DNA of 64,000 nucleotides from NCBI GenBank assembly GCA_035495315.1, contig DATJGF010000044.1:62001-126000 (forward strand). Reading direction: 5' to 3'. Of this stretch, positions 43,526-52,510 are shown piece after piece; the first letter of the stretch is position 1; the number at the start of each line of letters is the position of its first letter. Origin of the DNA: DATJGF01 sp035495315. GTDB taxonomy: Bacteria; Verrucomicrobiota; Verrucomicrobiia; Limisphaerales; UBA8199. The translations under genes and the position numbers were made by a program. Under the pieces are notes generated by a model. The model did no database searches and was not told the DNA's origin. It saw nothing but the letters and a program-made list of their open reading frames with translations.

Positions 43526-46500
43526 ATGCCGGTGGAACTCACAGAAAAGTTGCTCAGCGAGGCGGCCGGGTGGGAGGTGATGAAAATGGCGCGAGCCTAC
43601 CTCCAGCAAGGCCAGGTGCTCAGCTCTCATTGGGGGCCACCCTTGTTACGCGGAGTCGTGCAAGCCGGCGAGGTCTCCTTCCGCGCGTCAATGGTGATTA
43701 AGAGTCCAATTGATATCGAGAATCTCTGCACCTGCCGGGATGCGCGTGAATGGGGCAAGATTTGTGCCCATGGCGTCGCTGTCGGATTGCACTGGTTGAA
43801 AAGCCAGCAGTCGACGCCGCCGTCAAGTTCTGCTTCGCGCGGATTGGCAACTCGCCCCGTCGCTCTCGCCCCTCCGCGCAAGGCTTCAAGCTTGCAACAC
43901 GATCCGTCAGGTGAGCCGACGGAACTACTCCTCATCTTGCCGCCAAACTTCGAACAGGCCCTCGCGCGCGGAAAAATTATGCTGGTATTTGAAGCCAGGT
44001 GGGGCGGCGGCAAATCGCCGTTGAATGCTTTGCCCAAAGGCCGCGCTTTCGCCTTTTCGACTGCTGACCAGGCAATCATTGAACGCATCGAAAGCCTCGC
44101 GAATGGAGAAACTCCGGCACTCCTGCAATTGGATCTAAATCAATTCGAATCTTTGCTGCCGTTGTTGGTTGCGCATCCGAACATCACGATTGGCAAGAGC
44201 AAATCGGTGGCAGTCAGCAGCGCGCCAGGCAAACTCCCGCTGCGGGCAACACTCCAAACCGACGGACAAATCGTTCTAGAGTTAAAGCAAAAAGCCAATT
44301 TGGGACTGAAAATTGGACGGTGGATTTGGCAGAACGACACATTCCAGCCTCTCGTCGGTGCGCCCGCTTTAGGCGACCTGTTTCACGGCCCGGTACGAAT
44401 TGCCAGGCCGCACGTGCCTCGTTTTCTGAGCCAGGATTGGCCGCAATTGCTGGTCGGCGGCAGTGTCGAAGCAAATTTCAAGGTAGAGGACTTTTGTCTT
44501 GAACCCCAGTCACCACGCTTCCTGCTTGAACTCCGCGGGGGGCTGTCACAATTAAGCGCGCTGCTTCAATGCGCCTACGGCTCGCGAATAATGACCGTCG
44601 GCGTAACCGCAGCGGATGAGAGCGTCTGGCTGCCCGATCCGGAAGTCGCGACCCGCTATTCCACGCGCGATCTCAACGCCGAACGCGCCGCGCTGGCCAG
44701 GCTTCAACGCAGCGGCTTTTTCATGCGCGACGGCAAATTGCAATTAACTGGACAGAACGCGGTATTAAATTTCTTTGCCCGTGATTTTCCAAAACTGCAA
44801 CGCGAGTGGAACGTCACCCTGGAGGAAAAACTCGAACGCAGCACCCACCAGAGTTTCGATCGGATCGAGCCACAGTTTCGTATCACGTCGGGAATTCAAT
44901 GGTTTGATCTCGGGGTAGTTTTCGCGTCGCGCGATGGCGAGACCTTCGCGCCGGCGGACATCCAGCGGCTGTTGCTTTCAGGCCAAAGTCATACGCGGCT
45001 AAAAAGCGGCAAACTAGCGCTGATTGACACGGGTGCGGTGGAAGAATTACAGGAGGTATTGCTGGACTGCGCACCCCAGCAGCACGCGCAAGGCTATCGG
45101 ATCAACAACACCCAGGCCGGCTTCCTGGAATCCACGTTGCGGCAGCACAACAATTGGCAGGTGCAGGCCCCGGCGCCGTGGCGCGAACGCGCCGCGCAAC
45201 AACATGGCGAAGCCAAACTTGAGTGCCCGCCTTTGGGCCAACTTGAGAACGTACTGCGTCCGTATCAAAAACAGGGCGTCGCATGGCTGGCGTTTCTTCG
45301 CGCGAACGGCTTTGGCGGAATTCTCGCCGACGAAATGGGTTTGGGGAAAACTCTGCAAGCGCTGGCATTTGTGCGCAGTTGCCGAAGCATCAAGAACCAC
45401 AACTCCCAACGCGAAGTAAGCACCCCTCACCCCAACCCTCTCCCCTCAGAAGGGGAGAGGGGGACCCCTCGCACCGCAAATGTCTTTGATAACCAAATCG
45501 TCCCCGCCGATATCTCCCTCTCCTCCTCTGGAGGAGAGGGCCGGGGAGAGGAGGTTCCTTCCACTTCTCAAGCTATCAATTCCCCCCCTGTCCTTGTCGT
45601 CTGTCCCACAAGCCTCGTTTATAACTGGGTCGCTGAAGCAGCAAAATTCACCCCCGACCTCAAGGTCCTGGCACTGCACGGTCCCGACCGCCACAGCCTG
45701 TTCGACACCATTCCATTGCAGGATCTGATCATCACGAGTTACGCCCTAATCCGACGCGACGGCGAGAGGTATCGCGGATTGGAATTTGACACCGTAATCC
45801 TCGACGAAGCGCAGCACATAAAAAATCGCGAAACCCAAAACGCGCAAGCTGTCAAAGCCGTCGCATCGCGCCACCGCCTCGTTCTGACCGGCACGCCGTT
45901 GGAAAATTCGGTGCTCGATCTATGGTCCATTTTTGACTTCCTGATGCCGGGTTACCTCGGCAGCGCCAAAGATTTTCGGGAACGCTACGAATTGCCAATC
46001 ACCAGGGAAAAGAGCGAGGCCGCTCAAACCCGTCTGGCGCGGCGGTTACGCCCGTTCATGCTTCGCCGCCTCAAAAAGGAAGTCGCGCCCGAATTACCCG
46101 CCCGGCTCGAGCAGGTATCGTTCTGCGAGTTAACCGCCGAGCAGCGGACCGTGTATCAGCAAGTCATCGAGGCTAGTCGCAAAGAAGTGCTTGCAGCCGG
46201 CGGTCCACAGGGAATGGCTAAGAGCCGAATGGTGGTCCTCAGCGCGTTGCTGCGCCTGCGCCAGGTCTGCTGCGACTTGCGGCTGCTGAAACTGGAAGGC
46301 GTCGACCCCGCCAATGCCTCCGGCAAACTGGACTTGTTCAGTGAACTGCTCGAGGAGGTGATTGATGGTGGACACCGCCTCCTGGTGTTCAGTCAATTTG
46401 TTTCGATGTTGGCTCTGATTAAGGAACGACTTGGCCAGGAAGACATCGATTACTGTTACCTCGATGGCTCAACCATCGATCGCGCGGGAGTCGTGTCGCG

Positions 46501-46825
46501 TTTTCAAACCAGTACCGACATTCCTGTGTTCCTTATCAGCCTTAAGGCAGGCGGCGTCGGCCTCAATCTAACCGGCGCCGATACTGTGTTTCATTTTGAC
46601 CCGTGGTGGAATCCGGCGGTCGAAGATCAAGCCACCGATCGCGCACATCGCATCGGCCAAACCAAAGTCGTCACCAGCTATAAACTAATTGCGCGTGATA
46701 CGGTCGAAGAGAAAATCCTCGCGCTGCAAAACCGAAAACGTGAAATCATTCAGTCAACGATCGGGAGTGACGAAGAATTTGCGGCGTCACTCAGCTGGGA
46801 CGAAATTCAGCAACTGCTTTCGTAA
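43526..46825 (+). CDS. SWIM zinc-finger SNF2-type helicase with repeat insertion
   Basis: A 1099-residue SNF2/HepA-type ATPase, probably remodelling nucleic-acid-protein complexes. An N-terminal SWIM finger (ENLCTCRDA...KICAHGVAVGLHWL) is followed by about 500 residues of the bacterial SNF2-associated region, then the ATPase core: motif I ILADEMGLGKT, Ia VVCPTSLVYNW, II VILDEAQHIKN, III LVLTGTPLENS, V SLKAGGVGLNLT and VI QATDRAHRIGQTK. Residues about 631-688, between motifs I and Ia, are encoded by two family C repeats (THPNPL-type peptide and SSSGGEGRGEE). The frame stays open through them. The ATG at 43526 is preferred over a TTG three codons upstream. Confidence 0.93.
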   Translation: MPVELTEKLLSEAAGWEVMKMARAYLQQGQVLSSHWGPPLLRGVVQAGEVSFRASMVIKSPIDIENLCTCRDAREWGKICAHGVAVGLHWLKSQQSTPPSSSASRGLATRPVALAPPRKASSLQHDPSGEPTELLLILPPNFEQALARGKIMLVFEARWGGGKSPLNALPKGRAFAFSTADQAIIERIESLANGETPALLQLDLNQFESLLPLLVAHPNITIGKSKSVAVSSAPGKLPLRATLQTDGQIVLELKQKANLGLKIGRWIWQNDTFQPLVGAPALGDLFHGPVRIARPHVPRFLSQDWPQLLVGGSVEANFKVEDFCLEPQSPRFLLELRGGLSQLSALLQCAYGSRIMTVGVTAADESVWLPDPEVATRYSTRDLNAERAALARLQRSGFFMRDGKLQLTGQNAVLNFFARDFPKLQREWNVTLEEKLERSTHQSFDRIEPQFRITSGIQWFDLGVVFASRDGETFAPADIQRLLLSGQSHTRLKSGKLALIDTGAVEELQEVLLDCAPQQHAQGYRINNTQAGFLESTLRQHNNWQVQAPAPWRERAAQQHGEAKLECPPLGQLENVLRPYQKQGVAWLAFLRANGFGGILADEMGLGKTLQALAFVRSCRSIKNHNSQREVSTPHPNPLPSEGERGTPRTANVFDNQIVPADISLSSSGGEGRGEEVPSTSQAINSPPVLVVCPTSLVYNWVAEAAKFTPDLKVLALHGPDRHSLFDTIPLQDLIITSYALIRRDGERYRGLEFDTVILDEAQHIKNRETQNAQAVKAVASRHRLVLTGTPLENSVLDLWSIFDFLMPGYLGSAKDFRERYELPITREKSEAAQTRLARRLRPFMLRRLKKEVAPELPARLEQVSFCELTAEQRTVYQQVIEASRKEVLAAGGPQGMAKSRMVVLSALLRLRQVCCDLRLLKLEGVDPANASGKLDLFSELLEEVIDGGHRLLVFSQFVSMLALIKERLGQEDIDYCYLDGSTIDRAGVVSRFQTSTDIPVFLISLKAGGVGLNLTGADTVFHFDPWWNPAVEDQATDRAHRIGQTKVVTSYKLIARDTVEEKILALQNRKREIIQSTIGSDEEFAASLSWDEIQQLLS
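45420..45555. repeat. Two REP-like hairpins (family C) inside the helicase gene
   Basis: The first has an 11-bp perfect stem (45436-45446 with 45451-45461) next to a CACCCCTCACCCC flank; the second a 10-bp stem (45516-45525 with 45531-45540) followed by GGGGAGAGGAGG. They face each other as the ends of one composite element. Both are read in frame without a stop. Confidence 0.88.
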
Positions 46826-47157
46826 TGCTCTGTGCTGTAACGCCAGCGCGCGGAACCACGCTGGTCGTGAAAATAAACTTGCTGGGCTCTGGACTCCCTC
46901 TCCCTTTCTGAGGGGAAAGGGCGGGGGTGAGGGGTCCTTCGCTTGCACCCGATTTCTCTCAACCACTCTGCGTTACCTTACCCCAAGCTGTCGCAAAGTC
47001 TGCGACACATCCTTACCGACCTAACACAGCGCGGAACCACACTGGTCGTGAAAAATCAACTTGCTGCGCTAGTGGGCTCCCTCTCCCCTTCTAAAGGGGA
47101 GAGGGCGGGGGTGAGGGGTCCTTCGCTTGCACGCGATCAAACCTCGGCCACTCTGCG
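46826..47157. repeat. Imperfect tandem duplication of about 181-185 bases carrying family C hairpins
   Basis: Unit 1 runs about 46850-47011 and unit 2 about 47031-47196. They share GCGGAACCAC...GGTCGTGAAAA, a C-rich/G-rich hairpin with GGGCGGGGGTGAGGGGTCC, CTTCGCTTGCAC, CTCTGCGTTACC and AGCTGTCGCAAAGTCTGC. Unit 2 extends into the 3' end of the lipoprotein gene, so unit 1 holds a decayed copy of its last codons. The region has no other gene. Confidence 0.88.
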
Positions 47158-47412
47158 TTACCTAACTCCCAGCTGTCGCAAAGTCTGCTGCACATCGGTC
47201 CCGCCACTCTTATCGATGTCTGACCGATCGATTACACGCACGTCACTCTTGCCATTGCTCACGGGACCGTTCCTCTGCACATCCTGAGGCACATAGGAGC
47301 CCGTTAGATTTTGATACCTTTCCGCCTCGTGCTCGCGCGACCCGGCGCAACCAAACACGCCTGCAACTAACATCAATGCGACCCCCATCATTCCAAAAAA
47401 TCTCACTCTCAT
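47158..47412 (-). CDS. Small lipoprotein
   Basis: An 84-residue predicted lipoprotein: MRVRFFGMMGVALMLVAGVFGC with lipobox GVFGC (Cys22), then a hydrophilic mature part (SYVPQDVQRNGPVSNGKSDVRVIDRSDIDKSG in pieces). I do not recognise a domain; similar short lipoproteins ending in DVQQTLRQLG occur in this kind of genome but have no known function. Start at the ATG at 47412. Its last codons lie in the second unit of the tandem duplication described at 46826-47157. Confidence 0.7.
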   Translation of the reverse strand: MRVRFFGMMGVALMLVAGVFGCAGSREHEAERYQNLTGSYVPQDVQRNGPVSNGKSDVRVIDRSDIDKSGGTDVQQTLRQLGVR

Positions 47413-47584
47413 AATTCAACTATACGCCTGGGAATCTCCTTGGCTACCCCTAGGAATTTCCTTGGAGAGTCCGTGGGTTTGGTCTCGTCTGCTCAGTGCA
47501 AGCGCCTCATATTCAACGTTCGATCACTGCCTGAATAAATGCACTGTGGGGCGGTCTAACAGTTGAATTGAAGAATTTAGACAT

Positions 47585-49318
47585 ATGAAAAATACGAAAA
47601 CCCTGGCGATTCTCGGAGTTGTAATGCTCTCGCTGCTCTCGGCGCGGCCGCAACCGGCGCCAGAGGAAACCCAAGCACCAGCCTCAGCCCCGGCTAGCCT
47701 CCCGCCCACCGCGTCCGAAGTAGTGCGTCTGAGTGAGGCAGGCAGCACCGAAGATGTGCTGGTAGCTTACATCCAGCGCTCAACTTATCCGTTCAATCTT
47801 TCCGCCGACCAGATTCTCTACCTTCGCGACATCGGTATTTCATCGCCTGTGATCACAGCAATGTTGAACCGTGACCACGAACTGCAAACTCAGGGGCAAG
47901 CCTATACGTACGATCAAAAGGTATACCCGCCGGCGAATCCAACAGCCGTTGCGCCGCAACCGATTTCCGCTCCTGAACCGCAACCGGCAATAGCCACGCC
48001 ACCCGCCGAGGCACCGCTAACCCCTCCACCCGCAACGGCCGCACCAGTTTATGTCAGCAGCCCGCCGCCGGACGTCACGTATTTCTACAATGACTTGTCT
48101 CCTTACGGAACCTGGGTCGAGTTGGAAGGAGTAGGTTGGTGCTGGCAGCCGCGCGTCGTGGTGATCAACCGTGCCTGGCGCCCATATTGTGATAGCGGCT
48201 ACTGGGTCTACAGCGATGCCGGCTGGTACTGGCAATCTTCCTACTCGTGGGGGTGGGCTCCCTTCCATTACGGCCGCTGGCACCTGCATCCGCGCTGTGG
48301 CTGGGTCTGGCTGCCGGACCGCGTTTGGGGACCCTCCTGGGTCGTTTGGCGCAGCGAAAGCGATCACTGCGGCTGGGCACCCCTGCCGCCCCACTCCGAG
48401 TTCGTTGCCGGCGTTGGCTGGCGTTTCAACGGCGTCAGCGTTTCGGTGGGCTTCGATTTCGGATTGCACTCAGACCATTTTACCTTCGTCGCACTGAGCG
48501 ATTTCAATCATCACGATCTCGATCATCGCCGCCTCGCGCCTACGCAAGTCACCCGGATCTACAACCACACCACCATCATCAACAACTACACCGTGGTGAA
48601 TAAAACGGTCGTCAATGAAGGCATCAAAGTTGATCGTGTTGCCGCAGCCACCCACACACAAATTCACAAAGTTCCCATCCACGACGCCCCGGCAGGAGTG
48701 ACCCGAACCACCCGAACCGCGGCAGCGCCCGTGGGCACCAAATCAAATCCTGTCATTTATCGACCTCAACTCAAAGCCCCGACAGCGCGTCCTGCGACGA
48801 TGGTTGCCCAAAAAGTCGATAACCGGCATCCCATTATTCAACCTGCGCCCGTTGTGACTGCGAAAGCCGAGCGTCCGGCGAACCGCAGCCCCTATCCTTC
48901 CTCAGCCGCTCCGCGCAGCACTCAACCGCAAGACAACCGGAACTTGTCGCAGCCGGCACCGGACAAAGCCAAAGAACGCCCGGCACCATCTCATAACAAC
49001 TATTCCTCCGCGCCAAGCTCACCCTCGCCGGCACCCGCCAACCGAAACTCGACTCAAAATGCACCGCGCCCCGCGCCAACCGACGATAGCAAGCCCAACG
49101 GCAAAGGCCCCCAATCCCAGACAGCTGCGCCCCCAGGAACTCGCCCTGGGGCCTACGACTACAAGTCCCACTTCTATTATCCCAAGGGCTATCATCAGGC
49201 CGCCGAGGTCCACTCCTTGCCGCCCCTGAATCCACGTCCTGCCGCTCCTGATTCTCAACCGGATCGCGGCAATTCTCAGCATCACAAAAATCCTGAAAGC
49301 GGAAAGCAGAACCGGTAA
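47585..49318 (+). CDS. DUF6600-type exported protein, proline-rich
   Basis: A 577-residue exported protein. After a signal peptide (KTLAILGVVMLSLLSARPQPAP) comes a conserved helical domain (about 44-97: SEVVRLSEAGSTEDVLVAYIQ in pieces, DQILYLRDIGISSPVITAML). The central part (about 155-290) has the DUF6600 pattern of repeated Tyr/Trp/Gly motifs (YNDLSPYGTWVE, GYWVYSDAGWYW, SWGWAPFHYGRW, CGWVWLPDRVWG). The C-terminal 200 residues are Pro/Ala/Asn-rich and probably disordered. The function of the family is unknown; it is likely a surface or periplasmic structural protein. It is divergent from the small lipoprotein gene. Confidence 0.85.
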   Translation: MKNTKTLAILGVVMLSLLSARPQPAPEETQAPASAPASLPPTASEVVRLSEAGSTEDVLVAYIQRSTYPFNLSADQILYLRDIGISSPVITAMLNRDHELQTQGQAYTYDQKVYPPANPTAVAPQPISAPEPQPAIATPPAEAPLTPPPATAAPVYVSSPPPDVTYFYNDLSPYGTWVELEGVGWCWQPRVVVINRAWRPYCDSGYWVYSDAGWYWQSSYSWGWAPFHYGRWHLHPRCGWVWLPDRVWGPSWVVWRSESDHCGWAPLPPHSEFVAGVGWRFNGVSVSVGFDFGLHSDHFTFVALSDFNHHDLDHRRLAPTQVTRIYNHTTIINNYTVVNKTVVNEGIKVDRVAAATHTQIHKVPIHDAPAGVTRTTRTAAAPVGTKSNPVIYRPQLKAPTARPATMVAQKVDNRHPIIQPAPVVTAKAERPANRSPYPSSAAPRSTQPQDNRNLSQPAPDKAKERPAPSHNNYSSAPSSPSPAPANRNSTQNAPRPAPTDDSKPNGKGPQSQTAAPPGTRPGAYDYKSHFYYPKGYHQAAEVHSLPPLNPRPAAPDSQPDRGNSQHHKNPESGKQNR

Positions 49319-49739
49319 GGGCCCGAGCAAAACAGGCTCGAACCACCTCACTGATTCGAATTGAGCACTGGATTTGCGAGCGCCCTGAGAGCCGCTCGCA
49401 GTCGCTGCGCTGAACCTACTGTTGCCGCCATCATTTTGCCTGCCCGCCCGGCGATTACCGGTGCATCCTGCACCGACTCCCTGAAACACAGGATTTATCA
49501 GATCCATGCAAGTTGTCGTCGTATCTGCTCTCATTAACCCCCAGCTTCAACTTCAACCGAATCCATGCAATTGCCGTCGTATGCTCTCATTAACCCCCAG
49601 CTTCAGCTGTAAATCCGGCGTTCCGGCCGCTCTCTCGATTCCTAGCGGGGGCAGTATCAGAATGGTCGGCCTGCGACTACTACTTTTGGACTCTCGACTT
49701 GATTCCGCGGATCTAATCCCCATCTTATGCGCTCATTCT
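49319..49739. other. Gap upstream of metY containing a dispersed repeat
   Basis: This 421-base gap holds repeat family D at 49459-49664. The metY frame remains open through it back to 49506, but the encoded leader is repeat-derived and is not expected to be translated. No separate gene is seen. Confidence 0.55.
49459..49664. repeat. Dispersed repeat family D, copy 1
   Basis: Shares the ordered blocks GGTGCATC, GGATTTATC, CGTATCTGCTCTCATTAACC, AAATCCGGCGTTC, CTCTCTCGATTCC and GGCAGTATCAG with 56308-56503. An internal direct duplication of the block ending CATTAACCCCCAGCTTCA (about 49501-49550 and 49559-49606) replaces the palindrome kept in copy 2. Confidence 0.9.
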
Positions 49740-51041
49740 ATGAGTAATCCATCTGATCGTCTGAGCACGCTGGCGTTGCATGCCGGCCAAACCGTTGATC
49801 CCACGACCGGCGCCCGAGCCGTCCCCATCTACCAGACCACCTCCTACGTCTTCAAAAGCACCGACCACGCCGCCAATCTCTTTGCCTTAAAAGAATTCGG
49901 CAATGTCTATACCCGGATCATGAACCCCACCACCGATGTCTTCGAGCAGCGCATCGCCGCACTCGAAGGTGGCACCGGTGCATTGGGGGTTTCCTCCGGC
50001 CAAGCCGCGACCACCCTCGCGCTGATCAACATCACCCAACTCGGCGACGAAATCGTTTCCGCCAACAACCTCTACGGCGGCACCTACCAGCTTTTTCATT
50101 ACACCCTCCCCAAATTGGGACGCACCGTAAAATTCGTCGATTCCCGCAAGCTCGACGAATTCCGCAAAGCGATCACGCCAAAAACCCGCGCGATCTTCGC
50201 CGAAACGATCGGTAATCCCAAACTCGACGTGCCGGATTTCGAAGGCCTGTCAAAAATCGCCCATTCCGCCGGCTTGCCGCTGGTGATCGATAATACCATC
50301 GGGATCGGTCTCGTGCGCCCGTTCGATTACGGCGCTGATATCATCGTCAGTTCAGCGACAAAATATATCGGCGGGCACGGCACCTCCATCGGCGGCGTCA
50401 TCGTCGATTCCGGTAAATTCAAGTGGGACAATGGCAAGTTCCCCGAATTCACCGAACCCGACCCGAGCTACCACGGACTCAAGATCTGGGAAGTGTTCGG
50501 CAATTTCCCGGGTCTTGGGAATGTCGCCTTCATTATTAAAGCCCGGGTGCAATTGCTGCGCGACATCGGACCGGCGATGAGCCCGTTCAACGCATTTATG
50601 TTCCTGCAAGGCCTTGAGACACTGCCTCTGCGCCAACGCCAGCACTCGGTCAATGCGCTGGAGATCGCTCAATTCCTGAAGAAACATCCGCTCGTCACCT
50701 GGGTAACTTATCCTGGATTGCCCGACGACACTAATCACGCAATGGCTGCCAAATACTTGAAAAAAGGCTTTGGTAGCATCATCGGATTCGGCATCAAAGG
50801 CGGGCTCGAAGCCGGCAAGAAATTCATCAATTCAGCCAAGCTTTTGTCGCACCTGGCGAACATCGGCGACGCGAAAAGCCTGGTCATCCACCCGGCCTCG
50901 ACCACCCATCAGCAATTGAACGCCGAAGAACAAGCCACAACTGGCGTCACCCCCGACTACGTCCGCCTCTCGATCGGCCTCGAAGACGCCGAAGACATCA
51001 AGGCCGACATCGACCAGGCCCTCAAAGCCTCCCAAGCTTAG
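49740..51041 (+). CDS. metY: O-acetylhomoserine sulfhydrylase (Cys/Met metabolism PLP enzyme)
   Basis: A 433-residue PLP-dependent enzyme that makes homocysteine from O-acetylhomoserine and sulfide. Features: LALHAGQTVDPTTGARAVPIYQT, RIMNPTTDVFEQRIAALEGG, FAETIGNPKLDVPD, the PLP Asp in LVIDNTIG, and the Schiff-base Lys in IIVSSATKYIGGHGTSIGG. The long insert (EPDPSYHGLKIWEVFG) and length separate it from cystathionine gamma-synthase. The ATG at 49740 is chosen: it starts MSNPSDRLSTLALHAGQ, whereas upstream codons are repeat-derived. It is not linked to other met genes here. Confidence 0.93.
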   Translation: MSNPSDRLSTLALHAGQTVDPTTGARAVPIYQTTSYVFKSTDHAANLFALKEFGNVYTRIMNPTTDVFEQRIAALEGGTGALGVSSGQAATTLALINITQLGDEIVSANNLYGGTYQLFHYTLPKLGRTVKFVDSRKLDEFRKAITPKTRAIFAETIGNPKLDVPDFEGLSKIAHSAGLPLVIDNTIGIGLVRPFDYGADIIVSSATKYIGGHGTSIGGVIVDSGKFKWDNGKFPEFTEPDPSYHGLKIWEVFGNFPGLGNVAFIIKARVQLLRDIGPAMSPFNAFMFLQGLETLPLRQRQHSVNALEIAQFLKKHPLVTWVTYPGLPDDTNHAMAAKYLKKGFGSIIGFGIKGGLEAGKKFINSAKLLSHLANIGDAKSLVIHPASTTHQQLNAEEQATTGVTPDYVRLSIGLEDAEDIKADIDQALKASQA

Positions 51042-51057
51042 ATACCCGCCACACCGA

Positions 51058-51132
51058 ACACGAAACACGTAACACCGCCCACGTTCGCCCCTCACGCCTT
51101 ACGTTTTACGCCTCACATATTACGTTTCACGC
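51058..51132. repeat. ACGTTTCACG/ACGTTTTACG-type repeat cluster
   Basis: Words such as AACACGAAACACGTAACAC, TTACGTTTTACG and TTACGTTTCACG fill the 75 bases after metY. They resemble the cluster at 7948-7998 and may form a hairpin, as the first part is roughly complementary to the last. Confidence 0.5.
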
Positions 51133-51144
51133 GTTCCGTCCGCC

Positions 51145-51318
51145 TCACGCCTCAACCAACGAAAAACAGAGCACCGAAAACAGCAGCAGCAACAAGCCCA
51201 TCACCGCGGCCGCAACCGAAGCGACGACTACACCGGTGGCAAACATCATAAAACCCAGAAAACCCAGCGCAAACAGCACGAACTCCGCCGCGCTCCGATC
51301 ATTTGACTCGACGTACAT
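51145..51318 (-). CDS. Small two-helix membrane protein
   Basis: A 57-residue product: a short polar start (MYVESNDRS), then two hydrophobic segments (AAEFVLFALGFLGFMMFATGVV and VAAAVMGLLLLLFSVLCF in pieces) separated by Ala/Ser. It could be a real small membrane protein or a chance hydrophobic frame. It is listed because composition and length fit known small membrane proteins and no better frame exists here. No neighbour link. Confidence 0.4.
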   Translation of the reverse strand: MYVESNDRSAAEFVLFALGFLGFMMFATGVVVASVAAAVMGLLLLLFSVLCFSLVEA

Positions 51319-51694
51319 AAATATCAATTCCGATTCAGTTTCACCCTCTCCGCCAGCAAAAATTACCGATCGAAATTAGAACCGCAACTCCCTTTGCACT
51401 CCCGCCCCTTGGCATCTCCCCTCCGTCCGCTGCCATTTTCCCATCCACATTCGTGAACCTCCACAACAACTGCCACTGCGTAGCGCAGAGTTTCACTCTG
51501 CTGTACCGCCGACTTTCAGTCGGCACGGAGCCTATCGACCACCTCGCATTTTGGTTCTCTTAAGTAAGGCAGAGTAGAACTCTGCTGTGCAGCAGAGTGA
51601 AACTCTGCGCTACGAGGCGAGATGGGGGATGCCGACCCTGCCCCGGGCGAGGTAAACATCGGACTGTCGGGTTTTGATCCCGCGCCGCCTTAGC
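51319..51694. other. Gap holding inverted repeat family E
   Basis: 376 bases without a convincing gene. The right half is the inverted repeat at 51479-51614; the left part has no motif I can name. Confidence 0.5.
51479..51614. repeat. 25-bp perfect inverted repeat family E
   Basis: Arms 51479-51503 and 51590-51614 are exact reverse complements (contain GTAGCGCAGAGTTTCACTCTG). An inner hairpin GCCGACTTTCAGTCGGC is at 51508-51524 and a second copy of the CAGAGTNNNACTCTG core lies at 51570-51584. The nested architecture is like that of families A and B. Confidence 0.92.
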
Positions 51695-52510
51695 CTATTG
51701 CGGCAACACCTTGCTCTGCATGAGCACCAGATCGCTGAGATCGTCTGGGCCAGAGGCGGGCTGGTCGTATTGGATCCAGATTTTAGGCGCGAGCCATTGG
51801 ATCCGGGTAACATGGCCGTCTGAATAGCTGAGAGAGGTGCGGCGTTCATCGTGGCGCGTCGCTGGGAGGTTGAGCCAGGTCGACGATGGCGGCCAGTTAA
51901 TGCCAAAGAAACCGTCATCGATGGAGCCGGGGCTTTCATCGATGAAAGTAAAAGTGTCCGCCGGTTTCGCAATTTGGGAGAGTGTCGTCACCATGTAGCA
52001 AGCTGGCAGCGGCTCTGTGAGCGAGGGGTCATTATTGTCGAACCAGTTGAAGCCGCAATTCATCGCATAGCTGCGGTTAGTAGAAAGGTCCGCCGAACAC
52101 ATATAGGCTGGGACAGTGCGAAGATAAGGAAAAAGAGCGCCCATCCTGGTGCCAAGTGCGCCGGTGTTGGTTTTGACGGAACCGACCACCCAGGAACCAG
52201 GGGAGCTTTGGGGCGGCTCGCCACCGGTTCTGTTGGGAACGATATGTCCCTCGTTGTCATCGGCATAGAGCAGCCAGGCGAGCGTTAGCTGTCGCAGATT
52301 GGATTCGCAAGAAGTCCGGCGGGAGACTTGCCTGGCGCGGGCTAGGCCGCTCGCCAGGACGCTGGCCAGGATGGTAATGATCGCGATCACGACCAACAGC
52401 TCGAGGAGGGTAAACCCAGCACAAAAGGTTGAAAGCCTGCTGTGTTCCGGCCGCCGAGGGCAAATCAGAGCGCCCCGTTGAATGGCACTAAAATGAAAAT
52501 GCCGATGCAT
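51695..52510 (-). CDS. Pseudopilin (prepilin-type N-terminal methylation site)
   Basis: A 271-residue protein with a prepilin signal: GFTLLELLVVIAIITILASVLASGLARARQ, with cleavage after the Gly and the conserved Glu at +5. The C-terminal part matches the pseudopilin family of Verrucomicrobia/Planctomycetes (SCESNLRQLTLAWLLYADDNEGHIVPN, SYAMNCGFNWF, TFTFIDESP, SLSYSDGHVTR). The basic leader is about 31 residues, longer than needed, so a shorter start is possible. It is not in an operon with secretion genes and is a paralogue of the gene at 30.4-31.1 kb. Confidence 0.88.
   Translation of the reverse strand: MHRHFHFSAIQRGALICPRRPEHSRLSTFCAGFTLLELLVVIAIITILASVLASGLARARQVSRRTSCESNLRQLTLAWLLYADDNEGHIVPNRTGGEPPQSSPGSWVVGSVKTNTGALGTRMGALFPYLRTVPAYMCSADLSTNRSYAMNCGFNWFDNNDPSLTEPLPACYMVTTLSQIAKPADTFTFIDESPGSIDDGFFGINWPPSSTWLNLPATRHDERRTSLSYSDGHVTRIQWLAPKIWIQYDQPASGPDDLSDLVLMQSKVLPQ

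Noticed and set aside
46850..47196. CRISPR-like direct repeats
   Set aside because: Only two long imperfect units of about 181-185 bases, no short regular repeat-spacer pattern and no cas genes.
49506..49739. 78-residue N-terminal extension of MetY
   Set aside because: It is encoded by dispersed repeat family D; MetY homology begins at the ATG at 49740.
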